Shown: positions 25,607 through 35,502 of the stretch, in pieces
Position numbering within the stretch: position 1 is the first letter of the stretch
Layout: every line of letters starts with the position of its first letter
From: Chryseobacterium formosum
Lineage (GTDB): Bacteria > Bacteroidota > Bacteroidia > Flavobacteriales > Weeksellaceae
Direction: 5' to 3'
Assembly (NCBI RefSeq): GCF_026460885.1
Contig: NZ_JAOVZW010000001.1
Span: 434,001-498,000 of the forward strand
Length of the DNA stretch: 64,000 nucleotides
The notes under the pieces: generated by a model
Seen by the model: the letters and a program-made list of their open reading frames with translations, nothing else
Told to the model about the DNA's origin: nothing
The model's database searches: none
Position numbers and translations under genes: made by a program

Positions 25607-26422
25607 ATGTACAGTAAGAAGAAACTTTTAGTGGAAACTGTCTTTGAAACTGCAAAAAAGGAACTTCCACGAGCGAGTATAAATTCCCTTTCAAACTATT
25701 TGAGTAGCCTTTTTGATGAGAGATATGATTTTTCAAGAGACGAGAGATCGTTTACGAGGTATTATAAAAGCTTAGTACAAGACGGAGAAGACTATAATAT
25801 CGATGATATTACACTACTTTATTTAAGTAAATATATTGGTTATAAGGATTTTGAGGATTTTTGTAGTAAAATAAATATTGAAGGTGGAGATGGCTCAACA
25901 ACTTTTAAATTAGGCTTTAGTGATATGTTATCTGAACAAACCCCTCAAGTTAATATTACCGTTAATCCAATATTCAAAATGCCCGAATTCATGAAGAAAA
26001 ACGGAATGGGGATTATGGAGATTGTGCTTTTGATATGTCTTACGACGGGAGGTATTGCCTTTTCAAAGAAACCGAATAATCAAATTCAAGGATTTGCGGG
26101 ATTTTTTCCGTCAGAACAGAAGTGTATGTATTGGGATAAAAGTGAATATAAACCTGTAGATTGTCAGGATAAAAATCCGATTTACAATCACATGATTCCT
26201 TTTGATTATGAAAAGATGACCTATTTTAAGAGAATTGAGAGGAAAGATACTTTAACGGTTGAAAATTCTTTTGGAAAAATTTGGTACTCAAAGTACAATG
26301 GAATAGTGGAGTTTTTTTTAAGTGATGGTGTTGATCCGAATAATGGACGGGAATTAAGAAAAGCGACAGAATATATTATTGACAAATATGCCGGAGTTAT
26401 AGAGGAGGAAATAGCGGAATAA
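25607..26422 (+). CDS. Membrane protein of unknown function
   Basis: 271 residues. The N-terminal 90 residues are a charged helical domain (KKLLVETVFETAKKELPRA, SLSNYLSSLFDERYDFS) probably in the cytoplasm. A transmembrane helix at about residues 133-151 (GIMEIVLLICLTTGGIAF) follows, then a soluble domain of about 115 residues with the pair CMYWDKSEYKPVDC. I recognise no family. The layout (cytoplasmic helical domain, helix, outer domain) would suit a signal or regulatory protein. It lies divergent to the Gly-rich gene and the TPR kinase. Confidence 0.75.
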   Translation: MYSKKKLLVETVFETAKKELPRASINSLSNYLSSLFDERYDFSRDERSFTRYYKSLVQDGEDYNIDDITLLYLSKYIGYKDFEDFCSKINIEGGDGSTTFKLGFSDMLSEQTPQVNITVNPIFKMPEFMKKNGMGIMEIVLLICLTTGGIAFSKKPNNQIQGFAGFFPSEQKCMYWDKSEYKPVDCQDKNPIYNHMIPFDYEKMTYFKRIERKDTLTVENSFGKIWYSKYNGIVEFFLSDGVDPNNGRELRKATEYIIDKYAGVIEEEIAE

Positions 26423-26425
26423 AAA

Positions 26426-26447
26426 AAGCGAAGAAAAATCTCCGCTT
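26426..26447. terminator. Bidirectional terminator
   Basis: AAGCGAAG and ATCTCCGCTT pair across AAAA with an A/T run on each side. It lies between convergent genes (unknown membrane protein and msrA). Confidence 0.7.
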
Positions 26448-26458
26448 AAATTTTGTTT

Positions 26459-27013
26459 TTAATTTAATTCTAACATTCCCAATTCTCCGTAATGTTTTTT
26501 AAACTTCTGGATTTTTGGACCAACAACTGCGCTGCAATAGGGTTGAGTAGGGTTTTCATTATAATATCCTTGATGATATTGTTCAGCCGACCAGAATTTT
26601 TCAAATGGTGAAAGTTCTGTCACATAAATTCCCGACCATCTTCCAGACTCCTGAGACGTTTTGATGGCTTCTTCTGCTTTGATTTTTTCGGCTTCGTCTC
26701 TATAATAAATCACAGAACGATACTGAGTTCCGATATCATTCCCCTGTCTGTTTAATTGAGTTGGGTCATGAAGAAAGAAAAATACATCCATCAACTGTTC
26801 GTAAGAAATAATTGAAGAATCATAAGTAATTTGTACAACTTCAGCATGACCGGTTTCCCCAGTGCAAACTTCCTCATACGTCGGATTATCTTTATGACCT
26901 CCGGAATAACCTGAAATGGCAGACTCTACACCTTTCAACATATTAAAACAGCTTTCCACACACCAAAAACATCCACCTCCAAAAGTGATTTGCTGTACAT
27001 TATTTTTATCCAT
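26459..27013 (-). CDS. msrA: Peptide-methionine (S)-S-oxide reductase MsrA
   Basis: MsrA reduces the S form of methionine sulfoxide in proteins. The active site GGGCFWCVE (Cys17 nucleophile) is close to the N-terminus, and the conserved GYSGG, GETGHAEVV and QYHQGYY motifs follow in order. The 184 residues contain MsrA only; there is no MsrB domain. Its own start is clear at the ATG at 27013, and 227 nt of gene-free AT-rich sequence separate it from the ROK kinase gene. Confidence 0.97.
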   Translation of the reverse strand: MDKNNVQQITFGGGCFWCVESCFNMLKGVESAISGYSGGHKDNPTYEEVCTGETGHAEVVQITYDSSIISYEQLMDVFFFLHDPTQLNRQGNDIGTQYRSVIYYRDEAEKIKAEEAIKTSQESGRWSGIYVTELSPFEKFWSAEQYHQGYYNENPTQPYCSAVVGPKIQKFKKHYGELGMLELN

Positions 27014-27196
27014 TTTTAATTGATTTTTTGTTTAAATAGTTTTTCCTTTTTAGCCATTGAATGCTTATGAAAAACTTATCAAAAATAAGAAAATATTGAG
27101 CCAAAATTGAACTAAACTAAGCTTTAAACACAAATCACACTAATAGATTTCACAAATAATCTCAAATAAATATTTGTTAAAAATATTAATTAAAAA

Positions 27197-27216
27197 AGCA
27201 CCCCAAAAAGGATGCT
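27197..27216 (-). terminator. Terminator after the ROK kinase gene
   Basis: AGCACCCC and GGATGCT pair around AAAAA with one G-U pair; on the minus strand six T follow. Confidence 0.7.
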
Positions 27217-27240
27217 CAATATTACTTATGTAAATTAAAT

Positions 27241-28209
27241 CTATTTTTCCCAAACCAAAGCACTTGCTCCTAAAATTGCAGCATCAGCTTCGTCCAGTTC
27301 AGAGAAAACCAATCTTACTTTATTTCTGAAAATAGGAAGGAGATTTCTTTCCATATGAAGTTTTGCTGGTTTTAAAATAAAATCTCCTGCTTTAATAACT
27401 CCACCAAATAATAAAATTGCTTCAGGAGAGGAGAACATGACGAAGTTTGCCAATGCTTCACCTAATTTCTGACCTGTATATCTGAATACTTCAATCGCAA
27501 CAGGATCTTCTTTTAATGCACATTCGTGAACAGTTTTAGAATTAATTGCTTCTTCAGGAAATTGATTCAACATCGAATCCGGAAATTCTGCTCTCATCTT
27601 TTTTGCTGTAATTGCAATTCCTGTTGCAGAAGCATAAGCTTCAAGGCTCCCTTCAGAACCAGTACTCCAGTGTTTTCTTCCGCCTGGCTTTACGATGGTG
27701 TGACCCAATTCGCCTGCAAAACCATCATGACCGTAAATTAAATGTCCTCCGGAAACAATTCCGCTTCCTACACCTGTTCCCAAAGTAATCATGATGAAAT
27801 CTTTCATACCTCTTGCTGCACCGTACATCATTTCACCTAAAGCTGCAGCATTGGCATCATTGGTCATTTTACACGGACTTTTGAACTTAGCAGTTACTAA
27901 ATCTGCAAAATTGATAACTCCTTTCCAGGGAAGGTTGGGCGCGAGTTCTATAGTTCCTCTGTAGTAATTTGCGTTGGGAGCACCTACACCGATGCCTTCA
28001 ATAATTCCATCTACTGCGTGTTCATCAATTAAGGGTTGAATATTTTCGTATAATGCATCGATAAATGCTTCCGGTGTGCTGTATTGATCGGTAGGAATCG
28101 AGCCTTTGGCTAAAATTTCTCCTCTGTGATTTACAAGACCAAATTTAGTATTGGTTCCACCGATATCGATACCTAATGCAACCTGTTTTGACAAATCTAC
28201 TACTGACAT
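27241..28209 (-). CDS. ROK family sugar kinase (glucokinase-like) without zinc cysteines
   Basis: 322 residues. The ATP-binding loop ALGIDIGGTNTKFGLV, the sugar-binding TNDANAAALGEMMYG and the LGTGVGSGIVSGG segment are those of ROK glucokinases. The usual zinc-binding CxCGxxGCxE motif is replaced by GRKHWSTGSEGSLEAYAS, without any Cys, so either zinc is absent or bound differently. The enzyme would phosphorylate glucose or a related hexose at the start of glycolysis. It has its own terminator. A gap of 81 nt separates it from the PepSY gene upstream. Confidence 0.92.
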   Translation of the reverse strand: MSVVDLSKQVALGIDIGGTNTKFGLVNHRGEILAKGSIPTDQYSTPEAFIDALYENIQPLIDEHAVDGIIEGIGVGAPNANYYRGTIELAPNLPWKGVINFADLVTAKFKSPCKMTNDANAAALGEMMYGAARGMKDFIMITLGTGVGSGIVSGGHLIYGHDGFAGELGHTIVKPGGRKHWSTGSEGSLEAYASATGIAITAKKMRAEFPDSMLNQFPEEAINSKTVHECALKEDPVAIEVFRYTGQKLGEALANFVMFSSPEAILLFGGVIKAGDFILKPAKLHMERNLLPIFRNKVRLVFSELDEADAAILGASALVWEK

Positions 28210-28290
28210 TTTCTTATTGTATAATTTCGAGGCAATAAATTTATAAAAAAGATTGTATTAATAGTTATCAAACCCAATTTATTTGAGAAA

Positions 28291-29499
28291 TCAGATTGCT
28301 TTTTTAGTCTTTTTTCTTCTTCCCCACCAAACTAAAAATCCTGTTACAGGTAGTGAGGCACAAATTAAGCTGACAATAAATGCAATAATCTTTGTAGGTA
28401 ATCCTAAAATAGATCCTACATGAATGTCGTAATTGGCTGCAACTGTTTTTTCCCCGAAGTTTTTATCTTCGTGATTATAAGTGTGCAAAAGTTCTCCTGA
28501 GTTTTCGTCAAAAATCAAACTGCTGTTTTTGTGATAAGAATATGAGAGATGTTTTACGAAAACTGAGAAATTGGGATGTTCGTGGTCGTCCATATGCGGA
28601 TGTCCTAAATCAATTGAAAAACCATAAGAATTTGGATATTTTGCCTGAACTGTAGAAATAACTTTGTCTAAAGTACTTTCAGTTCTTGCTTCAATCGGAG
28701 CTTTTGTAGTGATATGTGAAAAGTCAGGATAAACAGTATTCCCTCCTGAAAAAACAAAATACATCATCATCTGAACGACTAAGAAAGCATAAAACAATCC
28801 TGTAATTGAGAAGATTAAAGCGAAAATTGAAGCGTAAAAACCTAAGATGTTATGAAGGTCATAATTTTTTCTTTTCCAGCTTTTGATATTTTTCCATTTG
28901 AATGAAAATCTTTGTTTTCTTGCAGCTTTGTTTTTAGGCCACCAAAGAATGATACCGGAAATTAACATGATAACGAAAATGATAACCGGAATTCCTACAA
29001 CATATTTCCCCCAATCCTGCTTAAGCAAAAAGCTCCAGTGAATCATTTTTACAATTTGAAAGAACCCGTTTTTTTCATCATAAACCCTTAAAACTCTTCC
29101 GTCATAAGGATTCACGTAGGCAACTTTGTAGATGGGAAATTCATCAAAATAATTCCATGCTTCAGTATTGTGCTCGTACCAATAAAACTGATAAGCCATT
29201 TCTTTATCAATCGGAACATTTACCCAATGGATTTTATATCTTTCTTTTACCTGAGCGTCAACAGCTTTTTCTAATACACGAATGGGCAAAACTTTTTTTT
29301 GAGCAATGTTTTCTTCGCTATGATAGATAACCTCTTTTCTTGTAAAGTTTTCTACTTCATCTTTAAAGACGTACAAAGCACCGGTTATTGAGACAATGAA
29401 AATAATCAGACCAATAGATAATCCGAACCAAAGATGCAGTTTACCTGTCCATTTTTTGAAAAGACTTGGTTTCTTTTTATGATGATGTTTTTTCTTCAT
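28291..29499 (-). CDS. PepSY-associated TM helix domain protein
   Basis: 402 residues with four transmembrane helices: near residues 28-48, 170-190, 218-243 and 370-390. Between them lie two PepSY-like outer domains, with HWVNVPIDKEMAYQFYW and KYPNSYGFSIDLGHP. The family occurs with siderophore receptors; some members reduce Fe(III)-siderophores at the inner membrane. The gene is next to a TonB-dependent siderophore receptor on the same strand, so a role in iron uptake is likely. TATCTTTG about 24 nt before the start is a candidate -7 box. Confidence 0.9.
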   Translation of the reverse strand: MKKKHHHKKKPSLFKKWTGKLHLWFGLSIGLIIFIVSITGALYVFKDEVENFTRKEVIYHSEENIAQKKVLPIRVLEKAVDAQVKERYKIHWVNVPIDKEMAYQFYWYEHNTEAWNYFDEFPIYKVAYVNPYDGRVLRVYDEKNGFFQIVKMIHWSFLLKQDWGKYVVGIPVIIFVIMLISGIILWWPKNKAARKQRFSFKWKNIKSWKRKNYDLHNILGFYASIFALIFSITGLFYAFLVVQMMMYFVFSGGNTVYPDFSHITTKAPIEARTESTLDKVISTVQAKYPNSYGFSIDLGHPHMDDHEHPNFSVFVKHLSYSYHKNSSLIFDENSGELLHTYNHEDKNFGEKTVAANYDIHVGSILGLPTKIIAFIVSLICASLPVTGFLVWWGRRKKTKKAI

Positions 29500-29572
29500 G
29501 AATTTCTAAAGTTGTGCAAAGATATAATTTTCAATTTTTATTTAGATTAATTCAAATTAACCTTAAATAAAT

Positions 29573-29600
29573 CTGCCAAACTACGGTTGCAGTTTGGCAG
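29573..29600. terminator. Strong hairpin between receptor and PepSY genes
   Basis: CTGCCAAACT and AGTTTGGCAG form a perfect 10-bp stem. The longest T run (seven) is on the plus strand, with ATTTATTT on the minus strand. Transcripts of the receptor gene probably end here. Confidence 0.7.
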
Positions 29601-29612
29601 GTTTTTTTAATT

Positions 29613-31799
29613 TTAGAACTTATAAGTAACTGTTCCCAATGCGTTAATAAGTTTTTGTGGATTTGCTGTTGTGTAGCCTGTCCAGTAATGTTCGTTGGTA
29701 AAGTTATCCACTTTTACTCCAATTCTGAATTTCTTAGCATCAAAGAATGCGTTTGCATTTAATACAAAATATTTTGGAAGAGTAAATTTGTCTGTGATTG
29801 TATTTAAGATTTTATTATCGTTGGCATAGTTTCCTCCTATACCAAATCCTAATCCTTTAAGTTGACCTTCTAAGAATTGGTAACTTGCATTAAAGTTAGC
29901 TAGCCATGGAGATCCTGAAGTATTTGGTCTCAAATTAAGCAAACCTTTATTGGCTTCATCCATTTTGGTATATCGCGTATCATTATAGCTTATACCTCCA
30001 ATTAAAGAAAATCCTTTTACTAGATAAGCATTTACTTCAAGCTCAACTCCTTTACTTTGTAGTTCACCCGCTTCGCTTTGAATTGCAATAGAGCCTATAT
30101 AACCTGAAGTCAATAGAGAATTTTTTACCTTAATATCATAGTAACTTACTGTTGCATTAATTTTTCCGTTGATAAGGTTCGTTTTAAAACCACCTTCAAA
30201 TTGGTTAGCTCTTTCAGGATTTGATAATAATGTATTTAAAGCTTCATCTACTGCATAATAACCGTTACTTTTGAAACTGTTTTGATAATTACCAAAAATG
30301 GAGAATTTATCTTTTACGATTTCATATACTAAGCCTGCTTTTGGTGAAAAAGCAGATTGATTGTAGGCATCAACAACTCTTCCAGCTGTTTTTCCCTCTT
30401 TAGCATTGTTGTTTTCATATCGCAAACCAATCACAATGTTTAAGCCTGTAACAGGAGTGAATACGTTAGAAATATAACCACTGTAAGTATTAAGATCCGC
30501 ATCAATATCATAATTACCAATGTTTGCAGGATTTGCGTAAAGGTTGCCCAAAGTGGTACCATTAAAATCTGAATAATCTGCTCCGTTTGCAGCAACCGGA
30601 TTGTTGAATGCTTCTGCGCCGCTTACACCCAAATAAATAAAACGGGATCTATCTTTTGTTTTAAGATAATCAAAACCAGCTACCGTTCTGTTTCTCATGC
30701 CGTTTCCGAAAGTGTAATCAAAATTAAAGTTCTGCTGTACCTGAAAATATTTTTTTCTGCTATCTTTTGTTCCTTGATCGAATCTTGAAACTGTTAAAGC
30801 ATCGTTTGTATTTAATCCTACTGAAAAATATGGACCGAATCCATCAGAATAGCTACTTGAAGTATTTATGTTTGTAGATGATTTAATATTATCATTAATT
30901 TTATAATTAATCTGTCCGAAAATATTATTTACTCTTGCTGTTGTGTAAAGATCATCACCGATATAAGATTCTTTGTAGTTCAAACCTTTTGCTTCAAGAT
31001 CCTTCATATTATCAACACCTAAAGCTGGAGAAAGATAGAAAAAGAATTGATCTCCTACGGCTCTTGTATTGAACGTTTCATATTCAACATTAAACTGAAG
31101 TTTATCACTTGCGTTATATGTTATTGAAGGTGTAAAGGCAAAATAAGAGTTTTTTGCATCGGTTTTTTGAAAAGTTCCTTCGTTTGTGTAAGCCGTATTA
31201 ACTCTGAAAAGCAGTTTGTTATCTTTAGTAAGTGGTGTGTTTATATCAGCTTGAGCTCTGTAAGTATTATAGCTTCCTCCCATAAGAGAAACATTTCCAC
31301 CAAATGTTTCAAAAGGTTTTTTTGTAACTCTGTTAATAAGACCTCCATAAGAAGCAACGTTACTTCCATATAGAGTTCCTGAAGGACCTTTCAATACTTC
31401 AAGTTTTTCTAAATTTATTGCATCAATACTTGTTGTAACAGGAGACACTAAACCATTTCTCATCGAACTGTTGGAAACAAATCCTCGTAGCGATACAAAA
31501 GAACCACCATCTCCTGCTCTGCTTGTTGCTGACCACATTTTTTGTAATCCTGTTACATTTCTATATGCATCATCTACTGTAAAAATAGCTTGATTTTCTA
31601 AGGCCACTCTGCTTACTGATGATAAAACTTGAGGATCTTCGATAGCCTTTAAAGGCATTTTGTTAGAATAATCGCTATCTTTTTTTGATATAGTATTAAT
31701 AATTACTTCTTCAATATTTTTTGTTTGAGCAGAATCTTTCACTTGAGCAAATGTTGTCATTGAACCTAATATTGATATACTCACCAATAGTTTCTTCAT
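29613..31799 (-). CDS. TonB-dependent siderophore receptor
   Basis: About 728 residues. A signal peptide (MKKLLVSISILGSMTTFAQ) is followed by a TonB-box region (IEEVIINT), a plug domain (LENQAIFTVDDAYRNVTGLQ, LEVLKGPSGTLYGSNVASYGG) and a 22-strand barrel that ends in a terminal Phe (ALGTVTYKF), as in outer membrane proteins. The start is set at 31799 because the upstream TTG at 31817 is part of the TATATTTG -7 box. It most likely imports a ferric siderophore of the catecholate or hydroxamate type. The PepSY gene downstream supports this. Confidence 0.93.
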   Translation of the reverse strand: MKKLLVSISILGSMTTFAQVKDSAQTKNIEEVIINTISKKDSDYSNKMPLKAIEDPQVLSSVSRVALENQAIFTVDDAYRNVTGLQKMWSATSRAGDGGSFVSLRGFVSNSSMRNGLVSPVTTSIDAINLEKLEVLKGPSGTLYGSNVASYGGLINRVTKKPFETFGGNVSLMGGSYNTYRAQADINTPLTKDNKLLFRVNTAYTNEGTFQKTDAKNSYFAFTPSITYNASDKLQFNVEYETFNTRAVGDQFFFYLSPALGVDNMKDLEAKGLNYKESYIGDDLYTTARVNNIFGQINYKINDNIKSSTNINTSSSYSDGFGPYFSVGLNTNDALTVSRFDQGTKDSRKKYFQVQQNFNFDYTFGNGMRNRTVAGFDYLKTKDRSRFIYLGVSGAEAFNNPVAANGADYSDFNGTTLGNLYANPANIGNYDIDADLNTYSGYISNVFTPVTGLNIVIGLRYENNNAKEGKTAGRVVDAYNQSAFSPKAGLVYEIVKDKFSIFGNYQNSFKSNGYYAVDEALNTLLSNPERANQFEGGFKTNLINGKINATVSYYDIKVKNSLLTSGYIGSIAIQSEAGELQSKGVELEVNAYLVKGFSLIGGISYNDTRYTKMDEANKGLLNLRPNTSGSPWLANFNASYQFLEGQLKGLGFGIGGNYANDNKILNTITDKFTLPKYFVLNANAFFDAKKFRIGVKVDNFTNEHYWTGYTTANPQKLINALGTVTYKF

Positions 31800-31900
31800 A
31801 ATAGAAATTTTTTGCAAATATATTCTTTTTAATTATTCTAAATAAATTAAACAATTGATATTTATCATATTTAATTCATAAGTATTATTCATTAAATAAG

Positions 31901-31930
31901 AAAAACCCACTTCAATTGAAGTGGGTTTTT
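31901..31930 (-). terminator. Terminator after secA
   Basis: AAAAACCCACTTCAA and TTGAAGTGGGTTTTT form a perfect 15-bp palindrome with T runs on both strands. Confidence 0.92.
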
Positions 31931-31951
31931 CTGAAATTTATAATTTGTCTC

Positions 31952-34900
31952 TTATGCGGGAATTTCTCCTCTGTATAAGAATGAAATAATTTCTTTGTTC
32001 ATTTTGTCAACCATTTCGCTAAACAATTGGAAAGATTCTTGTTTGTAAATTACCAAAGGATCTTTTTGTTCGTAAACAGCTCCTTGAGAAGATTTTCTCA
32101 AATCATCCATTTCACGAAGGTGAAGTTTCCAGTTTTCATCGATGATTGATAAAGTAATGTTCTTTTCAAAATCATTGATTAAACTGTCACAATTTGTATC
32201 GTGAGCTTCTTTCAAATCAGTTACAATTGTGGTGGTTTTAATACCGTCTGTGAAAGGAACCTGAATCATTTTAAACATTGAACCTTGATTCTGATAAACA
32301 TTCTCAATAATTGGGAACGATTTTTCTTTTAAAAGATTCAGCTTCATGTCGTAATCAGCCTGAGCCGCTTTGAAAAGCATATCAGTCAATTCAGGAATCT
32401 GTTTAGATTTAAAATCATTTTCAGAAACAGGAGATTCCATTGTGAAGTTTTTAATCACTTCAAATTCAAAATCTTTATAGTTTCCAGTTGCTTTACCTTT
32501 TGCTACAATAGAATTTGCAACATCAAAGATCATATTCGCAATATCATACTTCAAGTGATCTCCAAATAATGCATTCTTTCTTCTCTTGTAGATTACGTCA
32601 CGCTGCTTATTCATTACATCATCGTATTCAAGAAGTCTCTTTCTTGTTCCGAAGTTGTTTTCTTCAACTTTTTTCTGAGCTCTTTCGATAGATTTAGAAA
32701 TCATAGAATGCTGAATAACTTCACCTTCTTTATGACCCATTCTGTCCATCATTTTTGCAATTCTTTCAGAACCAAATAAACGCATCAGGTTATCCTCCAA
32801 AGAAACATAAAACTGAGAACTTCCCGGGTCACCTTGACGTCCCGCTCTACCTCTCAACTGTCTGTCAACACGTCTAGAATCATGTCTTTCTGTTCCGATA
32901 ATTGCTAAACCTCCAGATTCTTTTACTTCTTTAGAAAGCTTAATATCTGTACCACGACCTGCCATATTCGTTGCAATAGTTACAACTCCCGGTTGACCAG
33001 CTCCTGCAACAATTTCAGCTTCTTTTTTGTGAAGTTTCGCATTCAACACTTGGTGCTGAATTTTTCTTAAACTTAGCGCTTTTGAAAGTAATTGTGAAAT
33101 TTCAACAGAAGTTGTTCCCACCAATACAGGTCTTCCTGCAGAAGTTAGGTTTTCAATTTCTTCAATTACGGCATTATATTTTTCTCTGTTGGTTTTGAAA
33201 ACCAAATCTTGTCTGTCGTGTCTCTGAATAGGACGGTTGGTAGGAATTACTACAACATCTAATTTATAAATCTGCCAAAGTTCGCCAGCTTCAGTTTCTG
33301 CTGTACCCGTCATTCCCGCCAATTTGTTGTACATACGGAAATAATTCTGAAGTGTTACCGTTGCAAAAGTCTGAGTTGCTGCTTCGATTTTTACACTTTC
33401 TTTAGCTTCAATCGCTTGGTGAAGACCGTCTGAATAACGTCTTCCTTCCATGATACGGCCGGTTTGCTCGTCAACGATTTTTACTTCACCATCAATGACT
33501 ACATACTCATCATCTTTTTCAAATAAAGTATATGCTTTCAATAATTGACTCATGGTGTGAACTCGCTCAGATTTTTCAGCAAAATCAGAGAATAGTTTTT
33601 CTTTAGCTTCAAATTCTTCTTCTTTAGATAAATTTTTAGCTTCCACTTCAGCGATTTCAGTTCCGATATCCGGAAGAACGAAGAAGTTGGCATCAGAATT
33701 TCCTTGAGACATGTATTCAACACCTTTGTCTGTCAAATCAACCTGATTGTTCTTTTCTTCAATTACGAAGTAAAGATCTTTATCAACGATCGGCATATCA
33801 CGGTTGTTGTCCTGCATATATTGCGCCTCAACTTTCTGAAGCAATGCACGGTTTCCGCTTTCCGATAAGAATTTAATTAATTGTCTGTTTTTAGGAAGAC
33901 CTCTGTAAGCTTGAAGTAATTTGAATCCTCCCTCTTTTGTGTTTCCTGCTCCGATTAATTTTTTAGCTTCGTTAAAAATAGCAGAAACAGTTTTTTTCTG
34001 TACTTCAACGATTCTGTCAATGGAAGGTTTAAGAATGTCAAATTCTTGTCTGTCTCCTTGAGGAACCGGACCAGAAATAATCAACGGTGTTCTTGCATCA
34101 TCTACCAATACAGAGTCAACCTCATCTACAATGGCAAAGTTTAGTTCTCTCTGCACCAATTCTGTAGGTGAAGTTACCATGTTGTCTCTCAAATAATCGA
34201 AACCAAATTCGTTGTTGGTTCCGTAAGTAATATCAGAGTTGTATGCTTTTCTTCTTCCGTCTGAATTCGGTTGGTGATTATCGATACAATCGATAGACAT
34301 ACCGTGGAATTGGTACAATGGTCCCATCCAAGCCGAGTCTCTTTTTGCAAGATAGTCATTCACGGTTACAACGTGAACTCCTCTTCCAGGAAGTGAATTT
34401 AAATAAATAGGAAGTGTTCCCACCAAAGTTTTACCTTCTCCGGTTGCCATCTCAGCAATTTTTCCGCTGTGAAGAATTACACCACCAATAAACTGAGTGT
34501 CGTAATGCACCATATCCCAAAGTACGGGTGTTCCGGCTGCGTTCCATGAGTTTTTCCATACTGCCTGATCTCCTTGAATTTCAATGAAATCTTTTCCGGC
34601 AGCAGCAAGTTCTCTGTCCCAATCTGTAGCAGTTACACGAATTTCTCCGTTTTGTGCCCATCTTCTAGATGTTTCTTTAATCAAAGCGAAAGCTTCAGGA
34701 AGAACCTGTAAAAGAACTTTTTCTTCGATTTCGTAAGAATCTTTTTTCAAAGCTTCTATTTTAGAAAAGAAAGCTTCCTTCTCATCAACATTGGTAGAGT
34801 TTTTTATCTGCTCTTTAATTTGTTCTATCTGTGCTGTGATACTGCTTGTCGCTTCTTTAATTTTAGATTTAAATTCAGCGGTTTTTTCTCTCAAACCATC

Positions 34901-35026
34901 ATCAGATAATTCTCCGATTGCAGGCTCAACAGCTTTGATTTTTGTTACAACTTTTTTTACTTCCTTTAGGTCCTGCGCTTTTTTGTCTCCCAAAAACCCT
35001 TTAAGAACTTTATTTAAAAAACTCAT
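31952..35026 (-). CDS. secA: Protein translocase ATPase SecA
   Basis: About 1024 residues. SecA drives proteins through SecYEG. Seen in order: [14 protein letters not shown] (Walker A), [20 protein letters not shown] (DEAD region), the [16 protein letters not shown] motif, [21 protein letters not shown] and [15 protein letters not shown]. The start is chosen at 35026 ([16 protein letters not shown]). The protein is longer than E. coli SecA because of insertions typical of Bacteroidota. It ends with FLYRGEIPA and lacks the Cys-rich zinc tail that binds SecB. Confidence 0.97.
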   Translation of the reverse strand: MSFLNKVLKGFLGDKKAQDLKEVKKVVTKIKAVEPAIGELSDDGLREKTAEFKSKIKEATSSITAQIEQIKEQIKNSTNVDEKEAFFSKIEALKKDSYEIEEKVLLQVLPEAFALIKETSRRWAQNGEIRVTATDWDRELAAAGKDFIEIQGDQAVWKNSWNAAGTPVLWDMVHYDTQFIGGVILHSGKIAEMATGEGKTLVGTLPIYLNSLPGRGVHVVTVNDYLAKRDSAWMGPLYQFHGMSIDCIDNHQPNSDGRRKAYNSDITYGTNNEFGFDYLRDNMVTSPTELVQRELNFAIVDEVDSVLVDDARTPLIISGPVPQGDRQEFDILKPSIDRIVEVQKKTVSAIFNEAKKLIGAGNTKEGGFKLLQAYRGLPKNRQLIKFLSESGNRALLQKVEAQYMQDNNRDMPIVDKDLYFVIEEKNNQVDLTDKGVEYMSQGNSDANFFVLPDIGTEIAEVEAKNLSKEEEFEAKEKLFSDFAEKSERVHTMSQLLKAYTLFEKDDEYVVIDGEVKIVDEQTGRIMEGRRYSDGLHQAIEAKESVKIEAATQTFATVTLQNYFRMYNKLAGMTGTAETEAGELWQIYKLDVVVIPTNRPIQRHDRQDLVFKTNREKYNAVIEEIENLTSAGRPVLVGTTSVEISQLLSKALSLRKIQHQVLNAKLHKKEAEIVAGAGQPGVVTIATNMAGRGTDIKLSKEVKESGGLAIIGTERHDSRRVDRQLRGRAGRQGDPGSSQFYVSLEDNLMRLFGSERIAKMMDRMGHKEGEVIQHSMISKSIERAQKKVEENNFGTRKRLLEYDDVMNKQRDVIYKRRKNALFGDHLKYDIANMIFDVANSIVAKGKATGNYKDFEFEVIKNFTMESPVSENDFKSKQIPELTDMLFKAAQADYDMKLNLLKEKSFPIIENVYQNQGSMFKMIQVPFTDGIKTTTIVTDLKEAHDTNCDSLINDFEKNITLSIIDENWKLHLREMDDLRKSSQGAVYEQKDPLVIYKQESFQLFSEMVDKMNKEIISFLYRGEIPA

Positions 35027-35141
35027 AGAATTTGATTTAGGCTCAAAGCAAATTGCTTTAAGCATATTAAAATTACACGCTTTGGTGTATGTTATATATT
35101 TAAAAAGCTTTAAGTATACTACCTAAAGCTTAATGCTTTTC

Positions 35142-35363
35142 TTAATATTCGTCTTCGTTCCAAAGATAATCCTCATCTGTTGGATAGTCGCTCCAAATTT
35201 CGTCGATTGCATCGTAAATTTCTCCTTCGTCTTCGATTGCCTGAAGGTTTTCTACTACTTCCATTGGTGCACCAGTTCTAATCGCGTAATCGATAAGTTC
35301 TGCTTTTGTCATTGGCCAAGGTGCGTCGCTTAGGTATGATGCTAATTCTAATGTCCAGTACAT
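35142..35363 (-). CDS. DUF2795 domain-containing protein
   Basis: 73 residues. The pattern MYWTLELASYLSDAPWPMTK followed by ELIDYAIRTGAPMEVVENLQAI and a very acidic tail (DEIWSDYPTDEDYLWNEDEY) is that of a DUF2795 protein, a short helical family of unknown function in Bacteroidota. There is a clear TACTTTTG -7 box upstream. The spacer to secA (35027-35141) contains a palindromic repeat of the AAAGCTTTAAG type also found after ftsZ. It is acidic and conserved in the family, but no function is known. Confidence 0.85.
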   Translation of the reverse strand: MYWTLELASYLSDAPWPMTKAELIDYAIRTGAPMEVVENLQAIEDEGEIYDAIDEIWSDYPTDEDYLWNEDEY

Positions 35364-35502
35364 AATTCTTTATTTTTTTGCAAAAGTATAAAAATAGGTT
35401 ATATTATAAACTTTTTTTATGACTTGATTTTCAATTCTTTTATTAATTTTTATCTATACTGACGGCAATCGCTGTGTTGAGCATGATTGCGGTCGATTGA
35501 TG

